From NCBI GenBank assembly GCA_964483085.1, contig CAYZZX010000055.1, forward strand, positions 1-11,025: a stretch of DNA of 11,025 nucleotides, in the 5' to 3' direction. The DNA comes from JALHFZ01 sp964483085. Lineage in GTDB: Bacteria > Synergistota > Synergistia > Synergistales > Aminobacteriaceae. Positions 1-5,428 of this stretch are shown in pieces; position 1 is the first letter of the stretch, and each line of letters begins with the position of its first letter. The position numbers were made by a program, and so were the translations under genes. Below the pieces are notes generated by a model, which was not told the origin of the DNA, did no database searches, and was given only the letters and a program-made list of their open reading frames with translations.

Positions 1-71
1 TATGTAAGCGCTAAGAGGACCAGCGATTACCTGAAATAACAGGTTAGTAAGGTTTAGGATTCAACACACCT

Positions 72-100
72 TTGACACTTATAAAAATAAGTGTTATATT
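72..100 (+). promoter_or_regulatory. Promoter of the hicAB operon
   Basis: A perfect -35 box TTGACA lies at 72-77 and a near-consensus -10 box TATATT (5 of 6) at 95-100, with a 17-base spacer. Transcription would start near 107, leaving a leader of roughly 19 bases before the hicA start. This is the best sigma-70-type promoter in the window. Because the promoter covers 72-100, hicA cannot begin at the in-frame TTG at 72, which is itself part of the -35 box. Confidence 0.8.
75..94. promoter_or_regulatory. Palindromic operator, probable HicB (or HicAB) binding site
   Basis: There is a perfect 8+8 inverted repeat: ACACTTAT at 75-82, four A at 83-86, ATAAGTGT at 87-94. It fills the space between the -35 and -10 boxes, so a bound protein would block RNA polymerase. 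HicB antitoxins with a C-terminal DNA-binding domain are known to repress their own operon through palindromes at the promoter. Assigning this site to HicB is inference from position and symmetry. Confidence 0.7.
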
Positions 101-114
101 TTCTTCGTCCAATG

Positions 115-120
115 AGGAGG
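115..120 (+). promoter_or_regulatory. Shine-Dalgarno of hicA; decides the start codon
   Basis: AGGAGG lies 5 bases before GTG at 126 and only 2 bases before GTG at 123. The spacing favours GTG at 126. It rules out any longer reading of hicA, because upstream in-frame codons lie in the promoter or before this site. Confidence 0.75.
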
Positions 121-125
121 CGGTG

Positions 126-320
126 GTGATCAAAAACAAAAGTTCTAAAGACTTGATCAAGATAATTGAATCGGATGGTTGGACTCTTGACCGTATCAGG
201 GGAGATCATCATCAGTTCTTTCACAAAACAAAACCGGGGATCGTCACCATCCCTCATCCTGAGAAAAACCTCGGAACCTGGTTGATCAACAAAATATTAA
301 AACAGGCAGGACTGAAATAA
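126..320 (+). CDS. hicA: HicA-type mRNA interferase toxin
   Basis: This is the toxin of a HicAB toxin-antitoxin pair. It is a small double-stranded-RNA-binding-fold ribonuclease that would cut mRNA in the cytoplasm and is neutralised by HicB. The 64-residue product matches the usual HicA length of about 60. Visible family features are a D-G-W turn near residues 17-19, the G-D-H-H motif at 26-29 whose first histidine corresponds to the catalytic His of HicA, the V-T-I-P-H-P strand near 40-45, and the ending ILKQAGLK. The GTG start at 126 is chosen from the AGGAGG 5 bases upstream; a longer reading from TTG at 72 would include the promoter. hicB follows after 32 bases. The A+T-rich composition is unlike the core operon further right and fits acquired DNA. 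No catalytic residue appears lost, so the toxin is probably functional. Confidence 0.92.
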   Translation: MIKNKSSKDLIKIIESDGWTLDRIRGDHHQFFHKTKPGIVTIPHPEKNLGTWLINKILKQAGLK

Positions 321-352
321 GCCTCTCTAAACCCGCAAAAGGAGGAATCTAT

Positions 353-763
353 ATGGCAGCGAAAAAAGACCTGCGCATCTACCCTGCCCTCTTTCACTAC
401 GACGAGGAGGACAAGGTTTTCTGCGTTGAATACCCCGATCTTCCGGGATGCGTCACCGCCGGGGAAAACATGGAGATCACCCTTCGAAGGGCAAAAGAAT
501 GCCTTGAGGGATTCATCTATTCTTCAGAACAGAACGGCTATCCGGTCGCTCCCCCTACTCCACTTGAAAAAATGGAAGTCCCCTCAGGCTGCATGCTCGT
601 CCCTGTATCGGTGCGCATGGACATCGTTCGCGATGAAATGGCCAACAGAAGCATCACGAAGAACGTCACTCTTCCCGCATGGCTCAACAAACTGGGAATG
701 GAGCACAAGATCAATTTCTCCAATGCCCTGCAGGAAGCTCTGCGAGAGCGCCTAGGAATCTGA
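353..763 (+). CDS. hicB: HicB-type antitoxin with C-terminal ribbon-helix-helix domain
   Basis: This antitoxin binds and blocks HicA and probably represses the operon. The 136-residue product begins with the partial RNase-H-like HicB fold at about residues 8-60, with the signatures YPDLPGCVTAGEN and an A-K-E-C-L-E-G helix. Residues about 101-136 (strand ITKNVTLP, then helices containing NFSNALQEAL) look like a ribbon-helix-helix DNA-binding domain, the class expected to bind palindromes such as the one at 75-94. The ATG at 353 has AAGGAGG 7 bases upstream. It is cotranscribed with hicA. The gene order (toxin first) is the usual one for HicAB. It is intact, with no sign of truncation. No clear terminator follows it. 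Confidence 0.93.
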   Translation: MAAKKDLRIYPALFHYDEEDKVFCVEYPDLPGCVTAGENMEITLRRAKECLEGFIYSSEQNGYPVAPPTPLEKMEVPSGCMLVPVSVRMDIVRDEMANRSITKNVTLPAWLNKLGMEHKINFSNALQEALRERLGI

Positions 764-829
764 ATACAAACCACTGCAGCTATCGGAGACGAGAGCTAAC
801 TTCAGTCAAAAAAGAACGGATAAATTAAC

Positions 830-1156
830 ATGGCAGGATCACTGGATGCAGTATCAAAGATAATGGAATAGGCGAGTATTCCCGGACGGGATCTGTAGGA
901 CCGCCCCGCCAGCGGAAAGTGTTTCCACGACGGGCGCCACCACTCCATCGAAATGTCGGGGGTCGAAGACCCGATTGTCCTCGAGGCTCTGGTCAACGAA
1001 CGGAGAAAACGGAATGTGCCCTTCCATCGGCTGGTCTCCTTCTTCCGGGGGGGGACGCTGTACGACAACACCGAGCTGTAGGATTTCACCCAAATAGCCG
1101 CCATCCGGTCAGTGAGCGACATCCCCAGCCGTGTTTTTTACGCTCCGGAAAATTAG
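830..1156 (+). pseudogene. Amber-interrupted 5' remnant of a TIM-barrel/U32-peptidase-like hypothetical gene
   Basis: One frame runs from ATG at 830 to TAG at 1154-1156 and reads as protein-like throughout, but it is interrupted by TAG at 869, 896 and 1079. No TAA or TGA occurs in the frame. Short readable pieces are SLDAVSKIME*ASIPGRDL, DRPASGK, GVEDPIVLEALVNERRKRN, FFRGGTLYDNTEL*DF and VFYAPEN. From memory, the pattern GRDL.D.P.S..F.DG...IE...VE.P.VLEA resembles the N-terminal part of a family of roughly 330-350-residue proteins often labelled peptidase or U32-like. If so, the last two thirds are missing and the internal TAG codons replace sense codons such as TAC, GAG or CAG. There is no good Shine-Dalgarno before 830. 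The frame converges with the DUF2254 gene 24 bases downstream. The family call is tentative; the interrupted frame is directly seen. Confidence 0.6.
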
Positions 1157-1180
1157 AGTCCATCTTCACTTTTTTCTACC

Positions 1181-2518
1181 CTACCCGCTCTTTTCATCGA
1201 TGAGTCTGCTGAGAATTTCATACCGCTCTTCCGCCGCCCGACGGTCTTCCCGCTCAGGCAGTCCTTCCCGCGCTCCCCGGATGACCATATCTCCATGACG
1301 TTGAAGAGTCTCGAGATCCTGCGGCAGAGAGGCGAATTCAGCGACAACGGCAAGGCTTTCGAGGAGCCTGGTGGTGACTGCAACGCTGGAGCGCCCGTAC
1401 TGACGGATCTGGTTGAAGGCCGCATCGACGAAGGAATTGAAAGTGATTCCCGGGGCAATGACCCGCAGAGCGTATGCTTCGTCGTGAAGATAGGGCGAAG
1501 GCCTCTTCCGCCCGGCGAAGCGGCACAGTGCCGAGCCAAGACGGTCGACGCAGACTATGGCCGTGAACGGGTCGTTCACGCCGGGAGAGAGGGCCCGCAC
1601 GGCGATCTCTACAAGCTGATCGACCACGAATTCGAGATCGTGACTCGGTGTGCGCTGAATACCCAGGGTGAAGGCGAAGCTGATCCGGTCGGCCAGAGCG
1701 TCGTCAAGCTTTTCTCCCGGCCAGACCCGCACAATAGGCTGGTCGAAGACGACATATTGCCCCGTGCGATGCTCCAGGCGCAGGACGAGATCCCTTTCCT
1801 CCGCAATAGACAGAAGAATGTCTTCGTCCACAAACTGAAGATAGCCGTCATCTCTTGCGCCTACAGGACGGGACTGACTTTCGAAAGTTTCAAGAAAAAG
1901 GGGATCGGGATTTTCAGGAAAAACCTGAGGCGCTCCCTCACCTATAGGCTCCGGAAAGAGGCGGCCGATCCTCTCGATGAGCTCATGCGTGAGCTGAGCC
2001 ACTATCTCGTTGGCCTGGATGGACCTGGCTACATGGTGAATGAAGTAGATAAGAACCCCGACACTCAGAACCGCGAAGAGAACTCCGAGGGAGACGGCAA
2101 AGTTGGGAATGAAGAGGATTTCCTCCTGTCGGCGGATGGTCCGGAGGACGAGGAGGCAGTAAAGGAAGGTGGCCACGAAGGTTCCCAGCACGAACTGGGT
2201 TGCTCTGTCCCGCATGAAGTTGCGGAGCAGCCTGGGACCAAGATTCGATACGGTGAGGGAGAGGGCGACCAGCGTCATTGAAAAAACGACGCCAGCAATG
2301 GTGATCATTGAACCACCGATGTTTCCAAGCACTGCCGCCGCTCCCTCCGCTCCGCCGTTGAACTTCCAGCCCAGAGCAGTGTTCAGCCAGTCAGTGAGGG
2401 GTACTTCGATGGCCACTGCCCCATAGGCGAGCCCCACAGCTCCGAGGGCCATCAGGATGGGTACAAACCAGAAGCTGTAGCGGATCATATTCAGATATTT
2501 GTAAATTCGGCCTTTCAT
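1181..2518 (-). CDS. DUF2254 predicted membrane protein
   Basis: This 445-residue protein belongs to the uncharacterised DUF2254 membrane family; its biochemical role is unknown. Four hydrophobic helices fall at about residues 15-37, 68-92, 107-126 and 138-161. A soluble C-terminal half follows, containing the family signature RALSPGVNDPFTAI near 308-321, so the layout is membrane domain then cytoplasmic or periplasmic domain. The length is within the family's usual range. The start is ATG at 2518 with GGAGG 10 bases upstream. It stands alone, with a promoter at 2574-2603 and no cotranscribed neighbour, and ends in TAG at 1181-1183. A long open frame on the opposite strand inside it is a G+C-driven shadow. 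I cannot infer a substrate or partner from the context. Confidence 0.88.
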   Translation of the reverse strand: MKGRIYKYLNMIRYSFWFVPILMALGAVGLAYGAVAIEVPLTDWLNTALGWKFNGGAEGAAAVLGNIGGSMITIAGVVFSMTLVALSLTVSNLGPRLLRNFMRDRATQFVLGTFVATFLYCLLVLRTIRRQEEILFIPNFAVSLGVLFAVLSVGVLIYFIHHVARSIQANEIVAQLTHELIERIGRLFPEPIGEGAPQVFPENPDPLFLETFESQSRPVGARDDGYLQFVDEDILLSIAEERDLVLRLEHRTGQYVVFDQPIVRVWPGEKLDDALADRISFAFTLGIQRTPSHDLEFVVDQLVEIAVRALSPGVNDPFTAIVCVDRLGSALCRFAGRKRPSPYLHDEAYALRVIAPGITFNSFVDAAFNQIRQYGRSSVAVTTRLLESLAVVAEFASLPQDLETLQRHGDMVIRGAREGLPEREDRRAAEERYEILSRLIDEKSG

Positions 2519-2573
2519 TACTGCACCCCCTCCCGATTTTCCACGGCATAGACAACAGGGACTTCTTGAAATT

Positions 2574-2603
2574 ATAATATGCGACTGAAGAGCATTGAGT
2601 CAA
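2574..2603 (-). promoter_or_regulatory. Probable promoter of the DUF2254 gene
   Basis: Reading the minus strand, TTGACT (2603-2598) is followed after 18 bases by TATTAT (2579-2574); an overlapping TATAAT sits at 2576-2571. This would give a 5' leader of about 50 bases before the ATG at 2518. The boxes sit in A+T-rich DNA, so chance matches are possible. Confidence 0.45.
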
Positions 2604-2838
2604 ATAGAATTCATAGAGTTAATAAGAAAGAGGCTTAGAGCATTGCTTTTTATGAGATTTCTCACAATTTACCATTACTTACTCTCCGTACTTCCTGTTT
2701 TCAAACTGATGGTTAAGAGGGAGACGTTATCCCGATTTTTCTTCCTGATTTAGATTTTTAGCAGAGAAGGCAATTCTCCGCGGGCGGAATTTTTCATTCC
2801 TTCGAAAACGTAGCACTCCATGGTCTGAGCAACCCATG
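2604..2838. other. A+T-rich intergenic stretch without a recognisable gene
   Basis: Together with the flanking promoter and terminator this is part of the 396-base space between the DUF2254 gene and the ParA-linked gene. I see no coding signature on either strand. A 33-codon frame from ATG at 2652 (plus strand) has no ribosome binding site. A short G+C hairpin at 2777-2788 followed by five T could be a weak plus-strand terminator, but no plus-strand gene precedes it. The drop in G+C compared with both sides fits a non-coding boundary. Confidence 0.5.
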
Positions 2839-2866
2839 AAAAAGGGCCGCTTCGAAAAGAGGCCCT
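2839..2866 (-). terminator. Rho-independent terminator of the parA-linked gene
   Basis: On the minus strand, AGGGCC and GGCCCT (2866-2861 and 2848-2843) form a six-pair stem, extended after one mismatch by three more pairs around a short loop, and followed directly by five T (2843-2839). It lies about 50 bases after the stop codon of the gene ending at 2915, as expected for the end of the parA transcript. Confidence 0.75.
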
Positions 2867-2914
2867 GCCTGTTTTACTATCTGCTGCCTGCAGATATTTT
2901 CCAGCGGAGTGGTT

Positions 2915-3316
2915 CTACTGAAGAATGGAGCTCGTTTTATCCATCTCGGCTAGCATTTCATGGGCTCTGGAGCGCAGCTGGTATGATCTGGGAACAGACT
3001 TCCCTGCGGCCTCGGCCCGCTCGATGGAGGCGGTGAGAATCTGCAGGGCCCGCTCCACTTTCCTCCTTGAATCATGAGAGCCGTCAAGGGAGTTGAGGAG
3101 CTCCGAGGCCTCNNNNNNNNNNNNNNNNNNNNNNNNNNNNNNNNNNNNNNNNNNNNNNNNNNNNNNNNNNNNNNNNNNNNNNNNNNNNNNNNNNNNNNNN
3201 NNNNNNNNNNNNCTTTCAACTCCGAGCATCCGGCCGTAGCCGCTGCGCATCTGCTCCATTATGGCCGCCCGTGCCGCTGCGGCTTCGTCTTTAAGACGAG
3301 AATTCGACGAGGTCAA
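2915..3316 (-). CDS. Small charged helical protein coupled to ParA, interrupted by assembly gap
   Basis: I do not recognise a family. The readable N-terminal part (34 residues, starting MTSSNSRLKDEAAAARAAI) and the C-terminal part (about 65 residues, ending TSSILQ) are both Ala/Glu/Arg-rich and likely helical. The C-terminal part has repeated charged heptad-like stretches and no hydrophobic membrane segment. The start is TTG at 3316, with AGGAGG (3331-3326) 9 bases upstream, and it overlaps the parA stop (TGA at 3315-3313), which indicates translational coupling. A run of 100 N (3113-3212) is a placeholder, so the true length is unknown and the two parts could even belong to different genes. 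In many ParA systems the gene after parA encodes the ParB or cargo adaptor that stimulates the ATPase; that role here is inference from position. TAG stop, terminator about 50 bases later. Confidence 0.6.
   Translation of the reverse strand: MTSSNSRLKDEAAAARAAIMEQMRSGYGRMLGVEXXXXXXXXXXXXXXXXXXXXXXXXXXXXXXXXXXEASELLNSLDGSHDSRRKVERALQILTASIERAEAAGKSVPRSYQLRSRAHEMLAEMDKTSSILQ
3113..3212. other. Assembly gap of 100 N
   Basis: There are exactly 100 undetermined bases, the usual placeholder for a gap of unknown size. Contig order and the reading frame across it are therefore unproven. A repeat or secondary structure may have caused the break. Confidence 0.95.
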
Positions 3317-4113
3317 TTCTTCTTCCCTCCTCGCTCAAATTTTTTGTCCAGACGGCGGCATATCTCCGTGCAGATTCGCACCAGCTCCTTATATGGCCTC
3401 CCCTTCCGGTCCACATCCACGACCAGTTTCCCCGCATCTGTGGCCTCGGCAATGAGGGTCGCGCGATGGAAAATTCCCAGGTGAATGTCGCTGAACGTGG
3501 CGGTGATCTGGGAGTACCAGTCACGCTGAGAGGATGTCCGTTCGTCAAGCATGGTTGTGATGACGCCGAAGAGTTTGAGCTTTTCGCCGAAGGACTGAAT
3601 CATCTCTATTTTGTCCGAAAGCTGGCTGAACCCCTCAAGGGCCAATCGCTCCGGCTGAATGGGGACGATGACGTAATCGGACGCGACAAAGGCGTTCAGG
3701 GTATAGATTCCGATGTCCGGAGGACAGTCAATAAAAATAAAGTCGTACGAATCCTTCTTATCCCTCAGGAATCCCTGCAGTCTTCGCCCTGCGTCAAACC
3801 TCTGGGCGATGTCGGCCACGTTTCCCGCCAGAGTGAACCCTCCCGGCACGATATTCAGCGTAGGAAAGCGGGTCGGCAGGACGATTTCGACGTTATTGTC
3901 CGTCTTCTCGCAGTAAATCGCCGCAATGGTTCTTGAAGGAGGAAGAATGTCGTCGGGCCCCGTGAAAAAAAGGGTCGCGTTGCACTGGGGGTCAGCATCA
4001 ATGACTAGAACTCGATGTTTTTTATAGGCCAGTACTCCGGCAATATTGGTAAGAAGGGTGGTTTTTCCGACGCCCCCCTTTTGATTCGCTACGGCAAACG
4101 TGACAGCGGGCAA
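3313..4113 (-). CDS. parA: ParA/MinD-like deviant Walker ATPase
   Basis: This is a cytoplasmic ATPase of the ParA family, which forms ATP-dependent dimers that bind nucleoid DNA and move or space plasmids, chromosome origins or protein cargo. Starting at TTG 4113 gives 266 residues, typical for the family. Visible motifs in this numbering are the deviant Walker A KGGVGKTT at 12-19 with signature Lys 12, Walker A' VLVIDADPQ with Asp 39, and Walker B DFIFIDCPP with Asp 129. The start at 4113 is preferred because AAGGAGG ends 8 bases before it; a TTG at 4131 lies upstream of that site. The next gene overlaps its stop, and no ParB-like gene with a helix-turn-helix is visible, so this is an orphan-type ParA. 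Standing next to neither an origin nor a plasmid replication gene, it more likely positions a protein cargo or is a remnant of an integrated element. Confidence 0.88.
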   Translation of the reverse strand: MPAVTFAVANQKGGVGKTTLLTNIAGVLAYKKHRVLVIDADPQCNATLFFTGPDDILPPSRTIAAIYCEKTDNNVEIVLPTRFPTLNIVPGGFTLAGNVADIAQRFDAGRRLQGFLRDKKDSYDFIFIDCPPDIGIYTLNAFVASDYVIVPIQPERLALEGFSQLSDKIEMIQSFGEKLKLFGVITTMLDERTSSQRDWYSQITATFSDIHLGIFHRATLIAEATDAGKLVVDVDRKGRPYKELVRICTEICRRLDKKFERGGKKN

Positions 4114-4121
4114 AAAGCATT

Positions 4122-4127
4122 CCTCCT
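4122..4127 (-). promoter_or_regulatory. Shine-Dalgarno of parA; decides the TTG start
   Basis: AGGAGG on the minus strand lies 8 bases before TTG at 4113. It would be inside the coding sequence if translation began at TTG 4131, so the shorter reading is preferred. Confidence 0.7.
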
Positions 4128-4133
4128 TCAAGC

Positions 4134-4147
4134 GGGGTCAGGTCTTG
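4134..4147. repeat. Solo copy of GGGGTCAGGTCTTG, possible RAYT-associated repeat
   Basis: The 14-base motif GGGGTCAGGTCTTG sits just upstream of parA. From memory, this motif recurs in many bacterial genomes beside REP-associated tyrosine transposases of the IS200-like type. Only one arm is present in this window and no transposase is visible, so it could be a decayed element end or coincidence. Confidence 0.35.
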
Positions 4148-4272
4148 AAATAAAACGTTTGTGAAAATGATGTTTTTCGGCCGATTCAGATGCCATACCC
4201 TTGATGCAGCACTTCCTCACCATTTCATTTCCACTGCCTTTTCCCTGCAAAGATGAGTACGATACACCTCCG

Positions 4273-4299
4273 AAAATTGGAAGAACTTAATCTTCTTCC
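4273..4299 (-). terminator. Terminator-like hairpin after the FMN-binding protein gene
   Basis: On the minus strand, GGAAGAA and TTCTTCC form a perfect seven-pair stem with a seven-base loop, followed by AATTTT. It starts 7 bases after the TAA stop at 4307-4309. The stem is A+T-rich and the T run short, so it may be only partly efficient. Confidence 0.5.
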
Positions 4300-4306
4300 T
4301 CAGCTC

Positions 4307-4684
4307 TTATAAAAGTTTCTTCGCTCCCGAGTAGACCTCTTCAACGATGAGGGCAGCGGCAGCATGGCCGGGGTGCTTTGCCGGGTTCCATTTTTTCATA
4401 TCTTGAAAAACGGCTCCCTCTGTATGATACTCCATCCGTCCCTTCACCTGGTAGGACTTCCCTTCCGCTGTTATGAAGAGGAGCGATCCTCTACTCCCCG
4501 CATGGAGGTTACGACGGGTTTTATCGAAGTAGTTGTCCGCAACGACAAGGGTTTCCTCATCGAACATACTCACGCAGGTGGCGTAGATCGAATTCGGCTG
4601 TCCCTTTTCGTCGACGGTGGTCAATACGATCGGGCCTTCTCTTTTTTCCCAGGCTGTACGGACTTCTTCGGGCAATTGAGCCAT
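4307..4684 (-). CDS. FMN-binding split-barrel (pyridoxamine 5'-phosphate oxidase-like) protein
   Basis: This small cytoplasmic flavoprotein of the PNPOx-like split-barrel superfamily would probably bind FMN as a homodimer; its substrate is unknown. The 125-residue product is close in length to the Desulfovibrio FMN-binding protein (about 122). It shows the same pattern: an early strand PIVLTTVDEKGQPNS, a central VVADNYFDKTRRNL segment typical of the FMN phosphate-binding region, then KGRMEYHTEGA, and a C-terminal strand AAALIVEEVYS. It is far too short to be PdxH. The ATG at 4684 is chosen for the AAGGAGG 4 bases upstream; a longer in-frame reading to 4801 lacks a ribosome binding site. It is monocistronic, with a terminator-like hairpin downstream. 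In the 267 bases between it and rimI I found no convincing promoter or RNA gene. Confidence 0.82.
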   Translation of the reverse strand: MAQLPEEVRTAWEKREGPIVLTTVDEKGQPNSIYATCVSMFDEETLVVADNYFDKTRRNLHAGSRGSLLFITAEGKSYQVKGRMEYHTEGAVFQDMKKWNPAKHPGHAAAALIVEEVYSGAKKLL

Positions 4685-4951
4685 GGTTCCTCCTTGAAAA
4701 ACAAAATTTTGCGACCACTGCAGCGACGTTCTTCTCCGGAGCTCTTCAGGGGCTTTTTCCATAGATTCGCTACGGTAAGGGCCACCATAGAAGCGTACCA
4801 CAAAGCGACCGCCCGGAGAAGGAGAATCTCATAGATGAACGTCTGATCGGGAGTTTACCGGAAATATGAGTTTTCGCAGAAGAGGCTGGAAGGGTGGGTA
4901 TGCAGTGCGGTCCGCCAGCTGGGGCACATACAGCAGTGGTGCTGAAGAGCT

Positions 4952-5413
4952 TTATTCCGTAAGCGAAAGAGGGAGAAGGGCCTCCAGTTCGAGGGCATCT
5001 TCGCCGTCGCTGTAGTAGTTCCGCTCCCTGCGGACGAGGCGAAAGCCCGACTTTTTGTAAAAGGCCATGGCGCCCGTGTTTCCGACCCGCACCGAGAGAA
5101 TCATCCGGGTGAACTCCAAAGAGAGGGCTGTCTCCGACATTCCGAGCAGTAGCTGGGTGGCGATTCCTCTCCTCCGATAGAGAGGAAGAACGGCAATGTT
5201 GGCAAGGGCGGCCTTTTTTTCTTTGCCAGTGAGGACGGCGAAGCCGAGAAGCCTCGATGCACCCCATGCCCCCAGATAGAGATAGGGTGTTTCTCCCGCA
5301 AGGTCCCTTTCAATAACCGACCTCGGCCAGGGAGAAAGAGAGCACTGCTCCTCCACCTGAAGGATCTGTTCGGAATCGGCGGAGGAGCAGTAGCGGAGGT
5401 CAACGATAAAAAT
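4952..5413 (-). CDS. rimI: RimI-like GNAT N-acetyltransferase, probable AUU start
   Basis: RimI uses acetyl-CoA to acetylate the N-terminal alanine of ribosomal protein S18. From ATT at 5413 the product is 153 residues, the usual RimI length. The acetyl-CoA loop LPLYRRRGIATQLL lies near residues 77-90. The C-terminal run VRVGNTGAMAFYKKSGF and the RERNYY..DGEDA ending closely follow E. coli RimI, including its acid-site Tyr (here Y119). No ATG, GTG, TTG or CTG occurs in frame between the purA stop and GTG 5356. Starting at that GTG would remove the first strand and helix (VDLRYCSSADSEQ) that the family needs. AGGAGG at 5428-5423 is 9 bases before ATT 5413, so AUU initiation is proposed. The Glu of E. 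coli RimI (E103, in LEVR) is Ser here (LSVR, residue 107), so activity may differ. It lies 15 bases after purA and is cotranscribed with it. Confidence 0.85.
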   Translation of the reverse strand: MFIVDLRYCSSADSEQILQVEEQCSLSPWPRSVIERDLAGETPYLYLGAWGASRLLGFAVLTGKEKKAALANIAVLPLYRRRGIATQLLLGMSETALSLEFTRMILSVRVGNTGAMAFYKKSGFRLVRRERNYYSDGEDALELEALLPLSLTE

Positions 5414-5422
5414 CTGAAAAAT

Positions 5423-5428
5423 CCTCCT
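5423..5428 (-). promoter_or_regulatory. Shine-Dalgarno of rimI pointing to a non-canonical start
   Basis: AGGAGG on the minus strand directly follows the purA TAG stop (5431-5429). Its only suitably spaced in-frame codon is ATT at 5413-5411 (9 bases). The next standard start, GTG 5356, is 66 bases away. Confidence 0.65.

Noticed and set aside
29..44. Inverted repeat ACCTG-N6-CAGGT left of hicAB
   Set aside because: Only five pairs, no T run, and unlike the hicAB palindrome; too weak to call an operator or terminator.
830..1156. Genome-wide reassignment of TAG to a sense codon
   Set aside because: Five of the twelve other genes here (DUF2254, the ParA-linked gene, purA, the YibQ-like gene, envC) end in TAG at positions matching normal protein ends, so TAG works as a stop in this genome. 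Local suppression is not excluded.
1295..2281. Long plus-strand open frame of 328 codons inside the DUF2254 gene
   Set aside because: It is exactly antisense to a well-supported membrane protein gene, has no ribosome binding site and no family-like motifs; it is a high-G+C shadow.
2652..2753. Plus-strand 33-codon hydrophobic frame in the A+T-rich intergenic region
   Set aside because: No ribosome binding site, and A/T-driven hydrophobic codons are expected in such DNA.
4128..4223. Minus-strand 31-codon frame just upstream of parA (starts MVRKCCIKG)
   Set aside because: No well-spaced Shine-Dalgarno and no similarity I can name. Its stop overlaps the start of the parA ribosome site, which could be chance.
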